Assembly: GCA_963720235.1 (NCBI GenBank)
Contig: OY970389.1
Span: 2,418,001-2,482,000, forward strand
From: JACMLC01 sp963720235
Lineage (GTDB): Bacteria; Acidobacteriota; Blastocatellia; Pyrinomonadales; Pyrinomonadaceae
Length of the DNA: 64,000 nt
Direction of reading: 5' to 3'
Within the stretch, counting starts at the first letter, position 1. Each line of letters opens with the position of its first letter. This document shows positions 1-8,014 of the stretch, in pieces. Both the position numbers and the translations under genes were made by a program. The notes under the pieces are model-generated. The model was not told the DNA's origin, did not search any database, and worked only from the letters and a program-made list of their open reading frames with translations.

Positions 1-1263
1 TTGATAGTCATAGACGAAGAACACGAGAACTCTTATCGTCAACAGGAATCGCCTTACTATCACGGGCGCGACACGGCCATCGTGCGCGCGCGCAAAGAAT
101 CTGCGACAGTCGTCTTAGGCTCTGCCACGCCCTCGCTCGAATCTTTTCATAACGCGCAGAATGAAAAATATAATTACCTTCATCTGCCGCAGAGAATCGC
201 CAACCGCGCGATGGCCCAGGCCGAAATCATAGACATGCGCGCGGTCTTTGCAGAGCACGGGCGCGCAGAAGTTTTTTCCGGCGAGATGCTTCAAGCCATA
301 GAAGAGACACACGCGCGCGGCGAGCAGTCAATCATTCTCCTGAATCGTCGCGGCTATTCGAGCTTTGTCCTCTGCCGCTCGTGCGGCGAATCAATTCATT
401 GCCCTAACTGCGATGTCACACTCACCTATCATCGCAGCGAGCAGAGTCTTGTCTGTCATTACTGCAACCATCGCAGGCAGGCTCCGAAGCAATGCCCGAA
501 CTGCGCTGGAAAATATATTTACTATGTCGGCGAAGGGACAGAGCAGCTTGAAGAAATGCTGCAAAAAAAGTTTCCCCAATTACGCATCGCGCGCCTCGAC
601 CGCGACACGACTTCCAGACGCAAGCTCTTTGAGAAAGCTATCTTGGAATTCGGCGCGGGCGATTTGGACATGCTCGTCGGCACGCAGATGCTAGCTAAAG
701 GTCACGACTTTCCGAATGTCACGCTGGTTGGCGTCGTCTCCGTTGATGCAGGGCTGGCCCTGCCGGACTTTCGTTCAGCCGAGAGAACTTTCCAACTTAT
801 CACGCAGGTCGCGGGTCGCGCCGGTCGCGGGCGGCGCGCCGGTCGCGTGCTGATACAGACCTATCATCCGAACCACTATGCACTGCTTCACGCCTGCGCG
901 CAGGATTACGCTGGCTTCTATGCGGAAGAGATACGCTATCGCAAGAGCCTTAGCTATCCGCCATTTGTCGCCCTCGCTTCTCTGCTCGTGCACGGCGAAG
1001 AGTTGATGCATGTGATGACGACTGCCGCGGAGATACGCACGGCTCTGGACGAAGCCAACACAGACCGCGCCTGCCGGATTCTAGGCCCGGCTCCCGCCCC
1101 GCTCTCGCGTCTCAAAGGCGAGCATCGCATACAGATTCTCATCAAATCACGCAGCCGCCCGCGCCTGCGCGAAGTCATTGACATGGCCTTTGCCAATGCC
1201 GCTGCACAAGGCTCAGACCTGCGCGCCGTCAATCTCGAAATTGATCCTGTGAATTTGATGTGA
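1..1263 (+). CDS. priA: Primosomal protein N' (PriA helicase), C-terminal part
   Basis: C-terminal 420 residues of the replication-restart DNA helicase; the gene begins before the window, so the TTG at base 1 is an internal codon. The helicase DEEH box is at residues 5-8. The eight zinc-binding cysteines of the PriA insert are all present (about residues 125, 128, 134, 137, 152, 155, 165, 168), and helicase motifs V-VI follow (GTQMLAKGHDF; QVAGRAGRG). PriA reloads the DnaB helicase at stalled forks. The stop is 6 bp before lpxD, so the two are probably co-transcribed. Identification is firm; only the 5' end is missing. Confidence 0.95.
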   Translation: MIVIDEEHENSYRQQESPYYHGRDTAIVRARKESATVVLGSATPSLESFHNAQNEKYNYLHLPQRIANRAMAQAEIIDMRAVFAEHGRAEVFSGEMLQAIEETHARGEQSIILLNRRGYSSFVLCRSCGESIHCPNCDVTLTYHRSEQSLVCHYCNHRRQAPKQCPNCAGKYIYYVGEGTEQLEEMLQKKFPQLRIARLDRDTTSRRKLFEKAILEFGAGDLDMLVGTQMLAKGHDFPNVTLVGVVSVDAGLALPDFRSAERTFQLITQVAGRAGRGRRAGRVLIQTYHPNHYALLHACAQDYAGFYAEEIRYRKSLSYPPFVALASLLVHGEELMHVMTTAAEIRTALDEANTDRACRILGPAPAPLSRLKGEHRIQILIKSRSRPRLREVIDMAFANAAAQGSDLRAVNLEIDPVNLM

Positions 1264-1269
1264 GATAAA

Positions 1270-2322
1270 ATGTGTCTTATGAAAATTATTGAACTTGCAA
1301 AGCAGACTGGAACAGAGCTTGAAGGTGATGCTGATTTGGAAATCAACGGCGCGGCGGGGCTCGATATAGCCGCGCCGGGGCAGGTCACTTTTCTTGCTAA
1401 CCCGCGTTATACGTCGCAGGTCGAAACCACAAAAGCTTCTGCCATCTTTGTCGGCGAAGGCGTTGAGGTGAGAAAAGAGCTTGCAGTCCTGCGCGCACGC
1501 GATCCTTATCTTGCATACACGCGCGCGCTCCGCCTCTTTTATCCAGAGCCAGAGTTTGAGCCTTTCATTCATCCCACAGCCGTCATAGACGAGACAGCAC
1601 ATGTGGCCCAGGACGTTTGGATTGGCGCGCATGTCTACATCGGACGCGCGGCGCACATTGGCCCACAGGTTCGCATTCATCCGAACGTGACGATTTATGA
1701 CGGTGTGCATATCGCCCAAAACTCCGTCATTCATAGCGGCGTTTCGATACGCGAAGGCTCAGAGCTTGGCGCGCGGGTCGTTGTTTATAATAACGCCGTG
1801 ATTGGTTGCGACGGCTTCGGCTATGCGAAGGACGAAGAGGGACACTGGCTCAAGATTCCGCAGGCTGGCCGAGTTGTCCTCGAAGATGATGTAGAGGTCG
1901 GCGCGGGAACAACGATTGACCGCGCTTCCGTCGGCGAGACGCGCATCGCACGCGGCGTCAAGATAGACAATCTGGTGCAGGTCGGACACTCCTGCACTGT
2001 CGGCGAAGACACACTGCTCTGCGGTCAAGTCGGACTCGCTGGAAGCACGCATGTCGGTCGCCGCGTGATTCTGGCAGGTCAGGTCGGCGTCGGCGGCCAC
2101 GTCAAGATTGGCGATGATGCAGTCCTCATGGCAAAGGCCGGAGTCTTTTATGATGTGCCTGCGGGCAAAGTCCTGTCGGGCGGCATCCCAGCCTTTGAGC
2201 ACCGCGAATCCCTGCGCGCGATGGCTGCCATCCGAAAGCTGCCGGAGATGGCGCGCACTCTGCGCACACTCGAAGCCCGCTTGAAAACTCTGGAAAATTC
2301 CGGCGATGAAAATTCTGCTTGA
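1270..2322 (+). CDS. lpxD: UDP-3-O-(3-hydroxyacyl)glucosamine N-acyltransferase LpxD
   Basis: Third step of lipid A synthesis: transfers a hydroxyacyl chain from acyl carrier protein to the 2-amino group of UDP-3-O-acyl-glucosamine, in the cytoplasm. 350 residues, the usual LpxD length. An N-terminal uridine-binding domain (to about residue 100) is followed by the left-handed beta-helix of hexapeptide repeats (about 100-310). The catalytic histidine lies in the motif QVGHSCTVG (His240). Two in-frame ATGs exist, at 1270 and 1279; neither has a clear Shine-Dalgarno, and the second gives the family-typical MKIIELA start. It shows that the organism makes lipid A. No other lpx gene is in the window. 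Confidence 0.95.
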   Translation: MCLMKIIELAKQTGTELEGDADLEINGAAGLDIAAPGQVTFLANPRYTSQVETTKASAIFVGEGVEVRKELAVLRARDPYLAYTRALRLFYPEPEFEPFIHPTAVIDETAHVAQDVWIGAHVYIGRAAHIGPQVRIHPNVTIYDGVHIAQNSVIHSGVSIREGSELGARVVVYNNAVIGCDGFGYAKDEEGHWLKIPQAGRVVLEDDVEVGAGTTIDRASVGETRIARGVKIDNLVQVGHSCTVGEDTLLCGQVGLAGSTHVGRRVILAGQVGVGGHVKIGDDAVLMAKAGVFYDVPAGKVLSGGIPAFEHRESLRAMAAIRKLPEMARTLRTLEARLKTLENSGDENSA

Positions 2323-2350
2323 CAGATGCCGGGCATTGCAGGCATAATCC

Positions 2351-2400
2351 AAATTGAAATTGGTTTTCAATTTCGCCCTAAGACCCGAAGGCGAAATTGA
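2351..2400 (+). promoter_or_regulatory. Two mutually exclusive hairpins between lpxD and the 97-residue ORF
   Basis: Stem A pairs 2351-2359 (AAATTGAAA) with 2365-2373 (TTTCAATTT). Stem B pairs 2367-2377 (TCAATTTCGCC) with 2390-2400 (GGCGAAATTGA), a perfect 11-bp stem with a 12-nt loop. The two share bases 2367-2373 and cannot form together. No T-run follows stem B, so it is not a classical terminator; a smaller AATAAG/CTTATT inverted repeat follows. It could be an attenuator, or simply a repeat remnant. Confidence 0.45.
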
Positions 2401-2447
2401 GTAATAAGTAAAAGCCCTTATTAAGATTTTCAGGAGTAAGAGCAGCA

Positions 2448-2741
2448 GTGTCCAGCAATCAAACCGCCACAGTTCAAATCCTACAGTCCCCCCGCGAAGA
2501 CCAGAGAGTCGAAGTCATCCTTGAGGAGCGCGAAGGCGTTTCGCGTGTCGCCCTGCGCTGTTCTACATGGACGGACGGGCTCGGATGGTGCAGCCAGAAG
2601 ACGATTCATCTGGACAGCGAACAGCTAGACGATCTGCATCACGCGCTCGCAGTCGCGCGTCAACGCATCAACCGCCAACGCGCAGACAATGGACAACTCG
2701 CAGGCATGGGCCAGGTCATACAACTGCCGACTCTCGCCTGA
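2448..2741 (+). CDS. Small conserved-looking protein of unknown function
   Basis: 97 residues, GTG start chosen because an AGGAG Shine-Dalgarno lies about 11 nt upstream. I do not recognise the family. The composition is that of a soluble cytoplasmic protein: an acidic, beta-rich first half (VEVILEEREGVSRVALRCS), a Trp/Cys-containing stretch (TWTDGLGWCSQKT), then an amphipathic helix (residues 55-78) rich in Arg and Gln. No signal peptide or membrane segment. It stands alone between the hairpins at 2351-2400 and a strong terminator at 2764. The codon usage fits a real gene. Confidence 0.65.
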   Translation: MSSNQTATVQILQSPREDQRVEVILEEREGVSRVALRCSTWTDGLGWCSQKTIHLDSEQLDDLHHALAVARQRINRQRADNGQLAGMGQVIQLPTLA

Positions 2742-2763
2742 AAAGATAAAGCTCAAAAAGTTT

Positions 2764-2832
2764 AGAGGGGAAAGGTAAAAGGGAAAGCAGCAACCGTCAT
2801 CGGTCAGCTGCTTTCCCTTTACTTTTCCCCTC
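2764..2832. terminator. Long palindromic bidirectional terminator
   Basis: A near-perfect inverted repeat of about 27 bp per arm: the left arm begins GAGGGGAAAGG and ends GAAAGCAGC, the right arm mirrors it from GCTGCTTTCCC to TTTTCCCCTC. It lies between the convergent 97-residue gene (+) and the ferritin-like gene (-), so it probably stops transcription from both sides. Related A/G-rich inverted repeats occur at 56994-57034 and 61700-61765. Confidence 0.6.
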
Positions 2833-2847
2833 CTGCCCCTAATGTCT

Positions 2848-3309
2848 TTAACTGACCTGTCGCAGAGTAATCTTCTCTTTGACCACACTGGCTTTGCGCT
2901 CTGAGGTCAGCTTTTCAAGTTCATCTATGTGAAGCTGTTCCTGATAGATGCGCTCTTCAAGCTGGAAGCGCGTCGGCCTGTCTTCGTCGCCGCAAGACTC
3001 CCAAGCGGCCATGTATGCCTGCAAGCCTTCGCGCTCAAGCTCCAAATCCTGTTTCAGCATCTCTGCCAAATCCGTTGACTGGCGAATCATAGAAGGCTCT
3101 ACCGTCGGCACGCCTCCGATAGCAACAATCTTGTCTCCCAGGGTAACAGCGTGCTCATGCGATTCGTCGCCCTGCTTACGAAAATATTTGCGATAGACTT
3201 CGCGCTCCACGCCTGACACCAGAAAACTGTGCTGCGTGTATTGAATCACCGCCGCCAATTCGAGACTCAAAGCACGATTCAGGTTCTCAATCAAATCCGC
3301 TTTAGCCAT
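2848..3309 (-). CDS. Ferritin-like / bacterioferritin-type diiron protein
   Basis: About 153 residues forming a four-helix ferritin-like domain. Diiron ligands are visible in the expected pairs: Glu in LSLELAAVIQY (about residue 17), Glu and His in DESHEH, Glu in ELEREGLQAY, and Glu and His in QEQLHIDEL. Such proteins store iron or detoxify peroxide in the cytoplasm. A GTG codon lies just upstream at 3312, but the ATG at 3309 is preferred because a GGGGGAGG Shine-Dalgarno sits 6 nt before it. The bacterioferritin haem-ligand Met cannot be assigned with certainty, so the exact subfamily (Bfr or other) is open. Monocistronic. Confidence 0.8.
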   Translation of the reverse strand: MAKADLIENLNRALSLELAAVIQYTQHSFLVSGVEREVYRKYFRKQGDESHEHAVTLGDKIVAIGGVPTVEPSMIRQSTDLAEMLKQDLELEREGLQAYMAAWESCGDEDRPTRFQLEERIYQEQLHIDELEKLTSERKASVVKEKITLRQVS

Positions 3310-3454
3310 CACTTGCCTCCCCCATTCACTGATGCCACATCGAAAGTTAATGCGCGCATCATACGACGGGAGACACGCACTGTCAACTTAAGTCTTTACA
3401 GTACAAGCACTTAACAATGAAATTCGATTTCAGTTTCGAGTCAGACGAAGAGAA

Positions 3455-3528
3455 TTTCCCGCAAAGGCGCAAAGACGCAAAGAAAAACAATTAAGCTTTT
3501 CTTTGCGTCTTTGCGCCTTTGCGGGAAA
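3455..3528. repeat. CGCAAAG-type inverted repeat, copy 1
   Basis: Perfect inverted repeat with arms of about 30 bp built from the heptamer CGCAAAG, opening TTTCCCGCAAAGGCGCAAAG and closing with its complement, around a short AT-rich loop. It lies 6 bp past the stop codon of the SDR gene. Seven related elements are found in this window. It may act as a transcript-end hairpin. Confidence 0.85.
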
Positions 3529-3534
3529 CTTGTT

Positions 3535-4284
3535 TTATGTGACTGCGCCGCCATCCACGATAACGACTTCGCCGTTCATAAAGCTGTTGCGGTCGCTGAC
3601 CATAAAGGCTGCGTATTCTGCAAGCTCTTCCGGGCGTCCGAGCCGCCCGCGCGAGACCCAGAACTCATGCATCTGTAAGAGACGGTCAGGCAGTGTGTGC
3701 GCGAGGTCTGTATCAAAGATTCCGGCGGCGATAGCATTGACGCTCACGCCAAAGGTCGCAGCCTCGCGCGAGAGACATTTGGTAAAGCCTATGACTGCTG
3801 CCTTCGAGGTCGCGTAATGCACGGAGGTCGGTAGCGCGCGAATCGCGCCGATAGAAGTGATGTTGAGAATCGTTCCACTTCGCTGGCGAATCATCTGCTT
3901 GTAAATCGGCTTGGTGACGGCAAACAGGCCGTTGACATTCGTGTTGATGACTTCGTCCCAGGCGCGGTCTGTCGTCGTGGCGAAATTGTCTCCACGATTA
4001 ATGGCTGCGTTGTTGACCAGAATATCTATCCCGCCCCATTTCTCTACCAGCTCGCGCGTCATCTTTTTCAAGTGCACGCGGTCTGTGATGGAAATCTTAA
4101 AGGATTGCGCTTTGCGATTGTGCGCAGTGATTTTCTGTATAGTTTCCTGGGCCAGATCGTCGCGCGAGTTGTAATTGAAAGCCACGTCCGCGCCTTCGCG
4201 TGCAAAGACTTCGCACAATGCCGCGCCGATGCCGCGCGTGCCGCCGGTAATGAAGGCACGTTTTCCTTCAAGCAAAAGACTCAA
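3535..4284 (-). CDS. SDR-family oxidoreductase (FabG-like)
   Basis: 249-residue classical short-chain dehydrogenase/reductase. NAD(P)-binding TGGTRGIG at residues 13-20, NNAA at 91-94, catalytic Ser144, Tyr157 and Lys161 (YATSK), and a C-terminal GEVVIVDGGAVT. Similar to 3-oxoacyl-ACP reductases, but with no fatty-acid genes nearby the substrate is unknown. The start is a TTG at 4284: a GGAG Shine-Dalgarno lies 8 nt upstream and no closer ATG fits. That Shine-Dalgarno follows almost directly after an intrinsic terminator on the same strand (4299-4326), so read-through or a terminator-overlapping promoter must be assumed. Confidence 0.85.
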   Translation of the reverse strand: MSLLLEGKRAFITGGTRGIGAALCEVFAREGADVAFNYNSRDDLAQETIQKITAHNRKAQSFKISITDRVHLKKMTRELVEKWGGIDILVNNAAINRGDNFATTTDRAWDEVINTNVNGLFAVTKPIYKQMIRQRSGTILNITSIGAIRALPTSVHYATSKAAVIGFTKCLSREAATFGVSVNAIAAGIFDTDLAHTLPDRLLQMHEFWVSRGRLGRPEELAEYAAFMVSDRNSFMNGEVVIVDGGAVT

Positions 4285-4298
4285 GCCGGTTTCTCCAC

Positions 4299-4326
4299 AA
4301 AAAACCGCTTCGACAAAACGAAGCGG
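4299..4326 (-). terminator. Intrinsic terminator at the end of the glycosyltransferase transcript
   Basis: On the minus strand CCGCTTCG pairs with CGAAGCGG around a 6-nt loop, followed by six T residues. It lies 85 bp past the stop of the glycosyltransferase gene (4411) and only about 15 bp before the TTG start of the SDR gene. It therefore either separates the two genes or works as a leader attenuator for the second one. Confidence 0.8.
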
Positions 4327-4410
4327 TCAGGATGCTAAAACTTTGTTCGTTGTCGTCGTGTTTCAGATTAAATCTGAAACAGTGGTTACACGTCAACCTT
4401 GGAAATTTCT

Positions 4411-5613
4411 TCAAGCCGTGCGCGAATCGACCAGCACAGGCTCTTCGCGCGCCATCACAGGCGCGGGAATCAACGCCGTAATCTCTTCCACAATATGTCG
4501 CGTCGAATTCGGAATCGCAAGGCCCACAGTCGCCGCGCGCATCGCAGCATAATGCCGTGTGTCTTCAATCATGCGCCGGATAACAGGCACTATGTCCGTA
4601 GCCTTTTCGAGCAAGACACCCGCGCCGCGCTTCACAATGAGGCTCGCCGCGCCTGCTTCCTGCGGCATAGGTGGAGTCGTCCCGTCTGCGATAATCGGGA
4701 CGCGGCAGGCCATCGCCTCAAAGGTCGTCAGGCCGCCGAGTTTTGAGATCATCACATTGGCCGCCCCCATCAACTGCTCTACGTGCTCCGAATAGCCTAT
4801 GACCTTGATTGGAAACTTCGAGCGCGCAGCAATGGATTCGGCTTCGATTCTCAATTCCTCATTTTTGCCCGCGAGAAAAATCGCCTGCACATCCAACTCG
4901 CCTCTCACCAGCTCGCGGAAAATCTGCGGGATATTTCCGCCGCCGACCCAGCCTGCATTGACGAAGACTGTGAATTTTTCCGGGTCGAGCCCAAGCGCGC
5001 GGCGCGCGGCCTGCGCCGTCTGCTCGCCTGGAAAAGCGAACTTCGGATGCACGGGCATGCCTGAAACTTTTATTCTTTCGGGCGCGACTCCATAATCAAT
5101 CAACTGCTGGCGCGCTTCCTCGCTCGCCACCAAGTAAAGCCGCACATCATCGCACGCCCAGCCCTTCCAGAATCCATAACAAGGGTCTGTCACAACCGTC
5201 ACGAGCGGAATTTTATCCGCTAATTTTAGTTCCTTAAGCACGCGCGCAAAGATATGCTGCGTCAAAGGATGAACGCTCACGACGACGTGCGGACACCAAC
5301 GCTCGAAAAGCTCCCGCACATAATCCACGCCGCGCGTATAAAAAAATTCTCTCGTCTCCGGGCGAAAGCGATTGACGGCCCAGTAAAAATATTTCATCCA
5401 GTGCTGCTTGTTGCACAGCACCCAGTTGTAGAGCCGCACCAGTTTGTTTGTTATCGAATGCGACTCTTCAATCGCGCGCACGACTCGGACTGCATACGAC
5501 TGCCCGTGAAAAAACTTCTGCACGCCCGCCACAATCGCAGCCGCAGCAGACCTGTGGCCGCCGCCCGTGTCGGACGAGATAATTAAAATTTTTGGCACTC
5601 TGGCTCTGAACAT
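4411..5613 (-). CDS. MGDG-synthase-type glycosyltransferase (GT28)
   Basis: 400 residues. The N-terminal MGDG-synthase domain starts with the glycine-rich acceptor loop SSDTGGGHRSAA (about 13-24), and the C-terminal GT28 nucleotide-sugar domain carries SKLGGLTTFEAMACRVPII followed by an acidic/Gln segment. Relatives (plant MGD, Bacillus UgtP, MurG) move a hexose or GlcNAc from UDP-sugar to a lipid at the inner face of the membrane. Glycolipid synthesis is thus likely, but the acceptor is not defined. ATG start. The DUF2059 gene (9 bp upstream) and the radical SAM gene lie upstream on the same strand and may be co-transcribed. Confidence 0.85.
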   Translation of the reverse strand: MFRARVPKILIISSDTGGGHRSAAAAIVAGVQKFFHGQSYAVRVVRAIEESHSITNKLVRLYNWVLCNKQHWMKYFYWAVNRFRPETREFFYTRGVDYVRELFERWCPHVVVSVHPLTQHIFARVLKELKLADKIPLVTVVTDPCYGFWKGWACDDVRLYLVASEEARQQLIDYGVAPERIKVSGMPVHPKFAFPGEQTAQAARRALGLDPEKFTVFVNAGWVGGGNIPQIFRELVRGELDVQAIFLAGKNEELRIEAESIAARSKFPIKVIGYSEHVEQLMGAANVMISKLGGLTTFEAMACRVPIIADGTTPPMPQEAGAASLIVKRGAGVLLEKATDIVPVIRRMIEDTRHYAAMRAATVGLAIPNSTRHIVEEITALIPAPVMAREEPVLVDSRTA

Positions 5614-5622
5614 AGGCTCTAT

Positions 5623-6480
5623 TTATTTTGCGGCTTCGCGCAATCTATCCGGGAGAATATTCAACTGTTCGTTAATAACCTCTTGGGTCAGTTTCTGCAC
5701 TTGTGGTCCATAAAGCCGCATCATGTTCACGCGCACTTCCGCGCCCATGTGTGGCATTATTTGAGCCAGCTTGATTGCCAGAGGTCTCTGGCCCAAAGCA
5801 TGCCATTCCTGCCATTCGCTCTCTGTCAAAGTGGCGGCGGTGAGCGCCTGCGCCCTTGAGATAATCACCTGAATTTCTTCCGAAGGATTTTTCTCGGACA
5901 ATTTCTTCAGTCGCTCTAACTTAGCTTCCTCTGCTTCGGGAGATGACTGAACATTAAAAACGCCCTTCTCAGTCAGCGTCAACACCATCGCCTCAATCAT
6001 GGCCTTGTAATAATTTTCAATCATTCTCTTGCCGCTGGAAGCTTGGGCGAAGGTGATCAGTTCGTTAATCTCATCTGCGGTCAAGTACTTTTCAAATATT
6101 GGCCCGCTTGCATTCTCCCAACTATCAAGCGTAAAAATCTCTTCCCGCATGCGCTTCTTGATGTTGCCATATACATCACTGCCAAATTGCTCGACGACTT
6201 TCTCCAATTTTGCAGCCTGTGCCGGAGTCAAACGCTTGAAATGCCCTTTCGCTTTTAAGTCGGCGATGACGTTAGCAGTCCATTGCTGCTGATAGAGCGT
6301 CATCAATGTCTCAAACAATCCGAAGGTGCGTTGAGGCATCTCGGAAACTTCGATGAGCTTTCTGATAGCAGTTCGTTTCTGCTGGCTGACGGCCTCTTGC
6401 CCGTAAACAAATGTGGCCTGAGCCGCGAGCAGAGCAGCGCAAACGAGGAGCAAAAATCTGAAAGCAATCCTGAATCTCAT
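5623..6480 (-). CDS. Secreted DUF2059-like protein
   Basis: 285 residues with a clear Sec signal peptide (MRFRIAFRFLLLVCAALLAA, cleavage near residue 27 after VYG). The middle contains the pattern FEKYLTADEINELITFAQAS, typical of DUF2059 proteins, which are helical periplasmic proteins of unknown function. The C-terminal part is also helical. It is 9 bp from the glycosyltransferase gene and 35 bp from the radical SAM gene, both on the same strand, so the three may form an envelope-related operon. The family assignment rests on this pattern only. Confidence 0.7.
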   Translation of the reverse strand: MRFRIAFRFLLLVCAALLAAQATFVYGQEAVSQQKRTAIRKLIEVSEMPQRTFGLFETLMTLYQQQWTANVIADLKAKGHFKRLTPAQAAKLEKVVEQFGSDVYGNIKKRMREEIFTLDSWENASGPIFEKYLTADEINELITFAQASSGKRMIENYYKAMIEAMVLTLTEKGVFNVQSSPEAEEAKLERLKKLSEKNPSEEIQVIISRAQALTAATLTESEWQEWHALGQRPLAIKLAQIMPHMGAEVRVNMMRLYGPQVQKLTQEVINEQLNILPDRLREAAK

Positions 6481-6514
6481 CTCGCAATCCGAAAGACAAC
6501 AAAATGCCGCCGTC

Positions 6515-7678
6515 TTAGATATTAACTGTCATGCCGTCCGCCTGCTCTTCCTGACTATCAAGCTCGCGGCGCGCCTTCTTCATCTCGCGCTCAAGCTTCT
6601 TGATTTGAATCAAGTGCTTCGGATTGAAAGCCAGCGACGGATAGTAGCTGTTAGACTCATGCGTGCAGAAGCAGCCGTCCGCGGCCTTCTTGCGCCGCTC
6701 CTTCATCGCGGGCGAGAGCCACAGCTTTTGAAAGTTCCAGTCGTAGTCACGCAGATTGCCGATGGCTTCCAGATTCTCGCAGGACGAAACAGTGCCTTCA
6801 TCATAGATGACGCCGCCGGCAGTTCCAGCGTAACACTTCATCTGCGCCTGCTGCGTCTCCTGCGTTTTGGCAATCAAGCCGTGCATGTAGATGTCTATCG
6901 CCGCCTTGAAAAATCCTGCGTCGCCGCCGTAATTATTCTTAATCGCGGCATGACGCGAATCGTCGTCAATCTTCTGGGCCAGACGCGCATATCGCGTGTG
7001 GTCTATGTCCAGTTCAACAGGGTCTGCCGAAGGCGGTCGTATGTAGTTGAAGTTGACTTTGTCCGGCTTCAAATCGTACTTCAAAAAGTCGTACCACTCG
7101 AAAATCGTATCCTGATTCGAGTGCATAAAGCATGTGCAGGTCTGTATGTCCAGACGCGGGTATTCCTTCTTGATTTGTTGCAACTGACGCGCGGTGTCAA
7201 TAGCTATGTCCCAAGAGCCGGGCTTTTGTCTAATCTTCTCGTGCTGGTCTTTGAGTCCGTCAATGCCGAGCGCAACCGTCACATTCAAGTCCGGGCATTC
7301 CTGTAGCATCCGCGTCACGTCCGGGATAATGCGCTTTTGAATCTGCCCGTTGGACATCAGGTAGATGGATTCGAGCTTGTTGTTCTGATAAAAGGCGCGC
7401 GCGATTTCCGGCAAATCTTTGCGCGTAAAAGGCTCGCCTCCGGCTAAGATAAGCACGCCCAGATTGCCGCCTAAGGTCTCAGAAATTTTCTCTATCTCGT
7501 GCGTCTTCATCTGCAACTTTTTGCGCGGACGGTCATCCAGTTCGTCCGTAAAAAAGCAGTGCGTGCAGCGCATATCGCACACAGAGGTGACGAGAATATT
7601 CAAGAGCACAGGCGCAAACGGCTGGCCCAGAGCGAGCCGCGCATAGCGTTTTAATAATTCTTTGGTCGTAAAATCCAT
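6515..7678 (-). CDS. Radical SAM protein with a SPASM-like C-terminus
   Basis: 387 residues. The 4Fe-4S/SAM cluster motif CxxxCxxC is at Cys34, Cys38 and Cys41 (CDMRCTHC), followed by the GGEPF SAM-binding motif. Extra cysteines near the C-terminus (KCYAG, SSCEN, CFCTHESN) suggest an auxiliary cluster as in SPASM/Twitch enzymes. No peptide precursor gene is visible nearby, and the neighbours are a lipid glycosyltransferase and a DUF2059 protein, so a lipid or cell-envelope substrate is possible but unproven. ATG start. Substrate unknown. Confidence 0.85.
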   Translation of the reverse strand: MDFTTKELLKRYARLALGQPFAPVLLNILVTSVCDMRCTHCFFTDELDDRPRKKLQMKTHEIEKISETLGGNLGVLILAGGEPFTRKDLPEIARAFYQNNKLESIYLMSNGQIQKRIIPDVTRMLQECPDLNVTVALGIDGLKDQHEKIRQKPGSWDIAIDTARQLQQIKKEYPRLDIQTCTCFMHSNQDTIFEWYDFLKYDLKPDKVNFNYIRPPSADPVELDIDHTRYARLAQKIDDDSRHAAIKNNYGGDAGFFKAAIDIYMHGLIAKTQETQQAQMKCYAGTAGGVIYDEGTVSSCENLEAIGNLRDYDWNFQKLWLSPAMKERRKKAADGCFCTHESNSYYPSLAFNPKHLIQIKKLEREMKKARRELDSQEEQADGMTVNI

Positions 7679-8014
7679 TTCTCTTCCTTCAAAAACAGAG
7701 CACTTTCATGATAACCCAAAATAAAACAATCCTGCTTTCGCAACATAACAGCAAACTGTTATGAGATAAGCGATTACAGCTTACCTTGTCAACGCTCGCG
7801 GGAGCAAGGCTGCGACTGCGGCTCCAAACACGCGAGAGCTTTGATGCGATATTGCAGGCTCGCGCATAAATTAAGAATTCCCTGCACGTAAAATTAAAAA
7901 CTTACATGCATGGTTCGTGCACATAATGAAATTTCCCGCACCTCTTTCGTACCTAATCCAGCATAATTAGGTTCCCGATTAAGATGTTCGGTATTCGATT
8001 TTAGCTGTATAGAA
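7679..8014. other. 336-bp intergenic stretch with small palindromes
   Basis: No gene is seen. It must contain the promoter of the minus-strand radical SAM gene and the end of the effector gene. Visible structures are the inverted repeat ATAACAG-caaa-CTGTTAT at 7745-7762, about 70 bp upstream of the radical SAM start and operator-like, and CCTAAT/ATTAGG near 7950-7970. The segment is AT-rich compared with the neighbouring genes. Confidence 0.5.
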
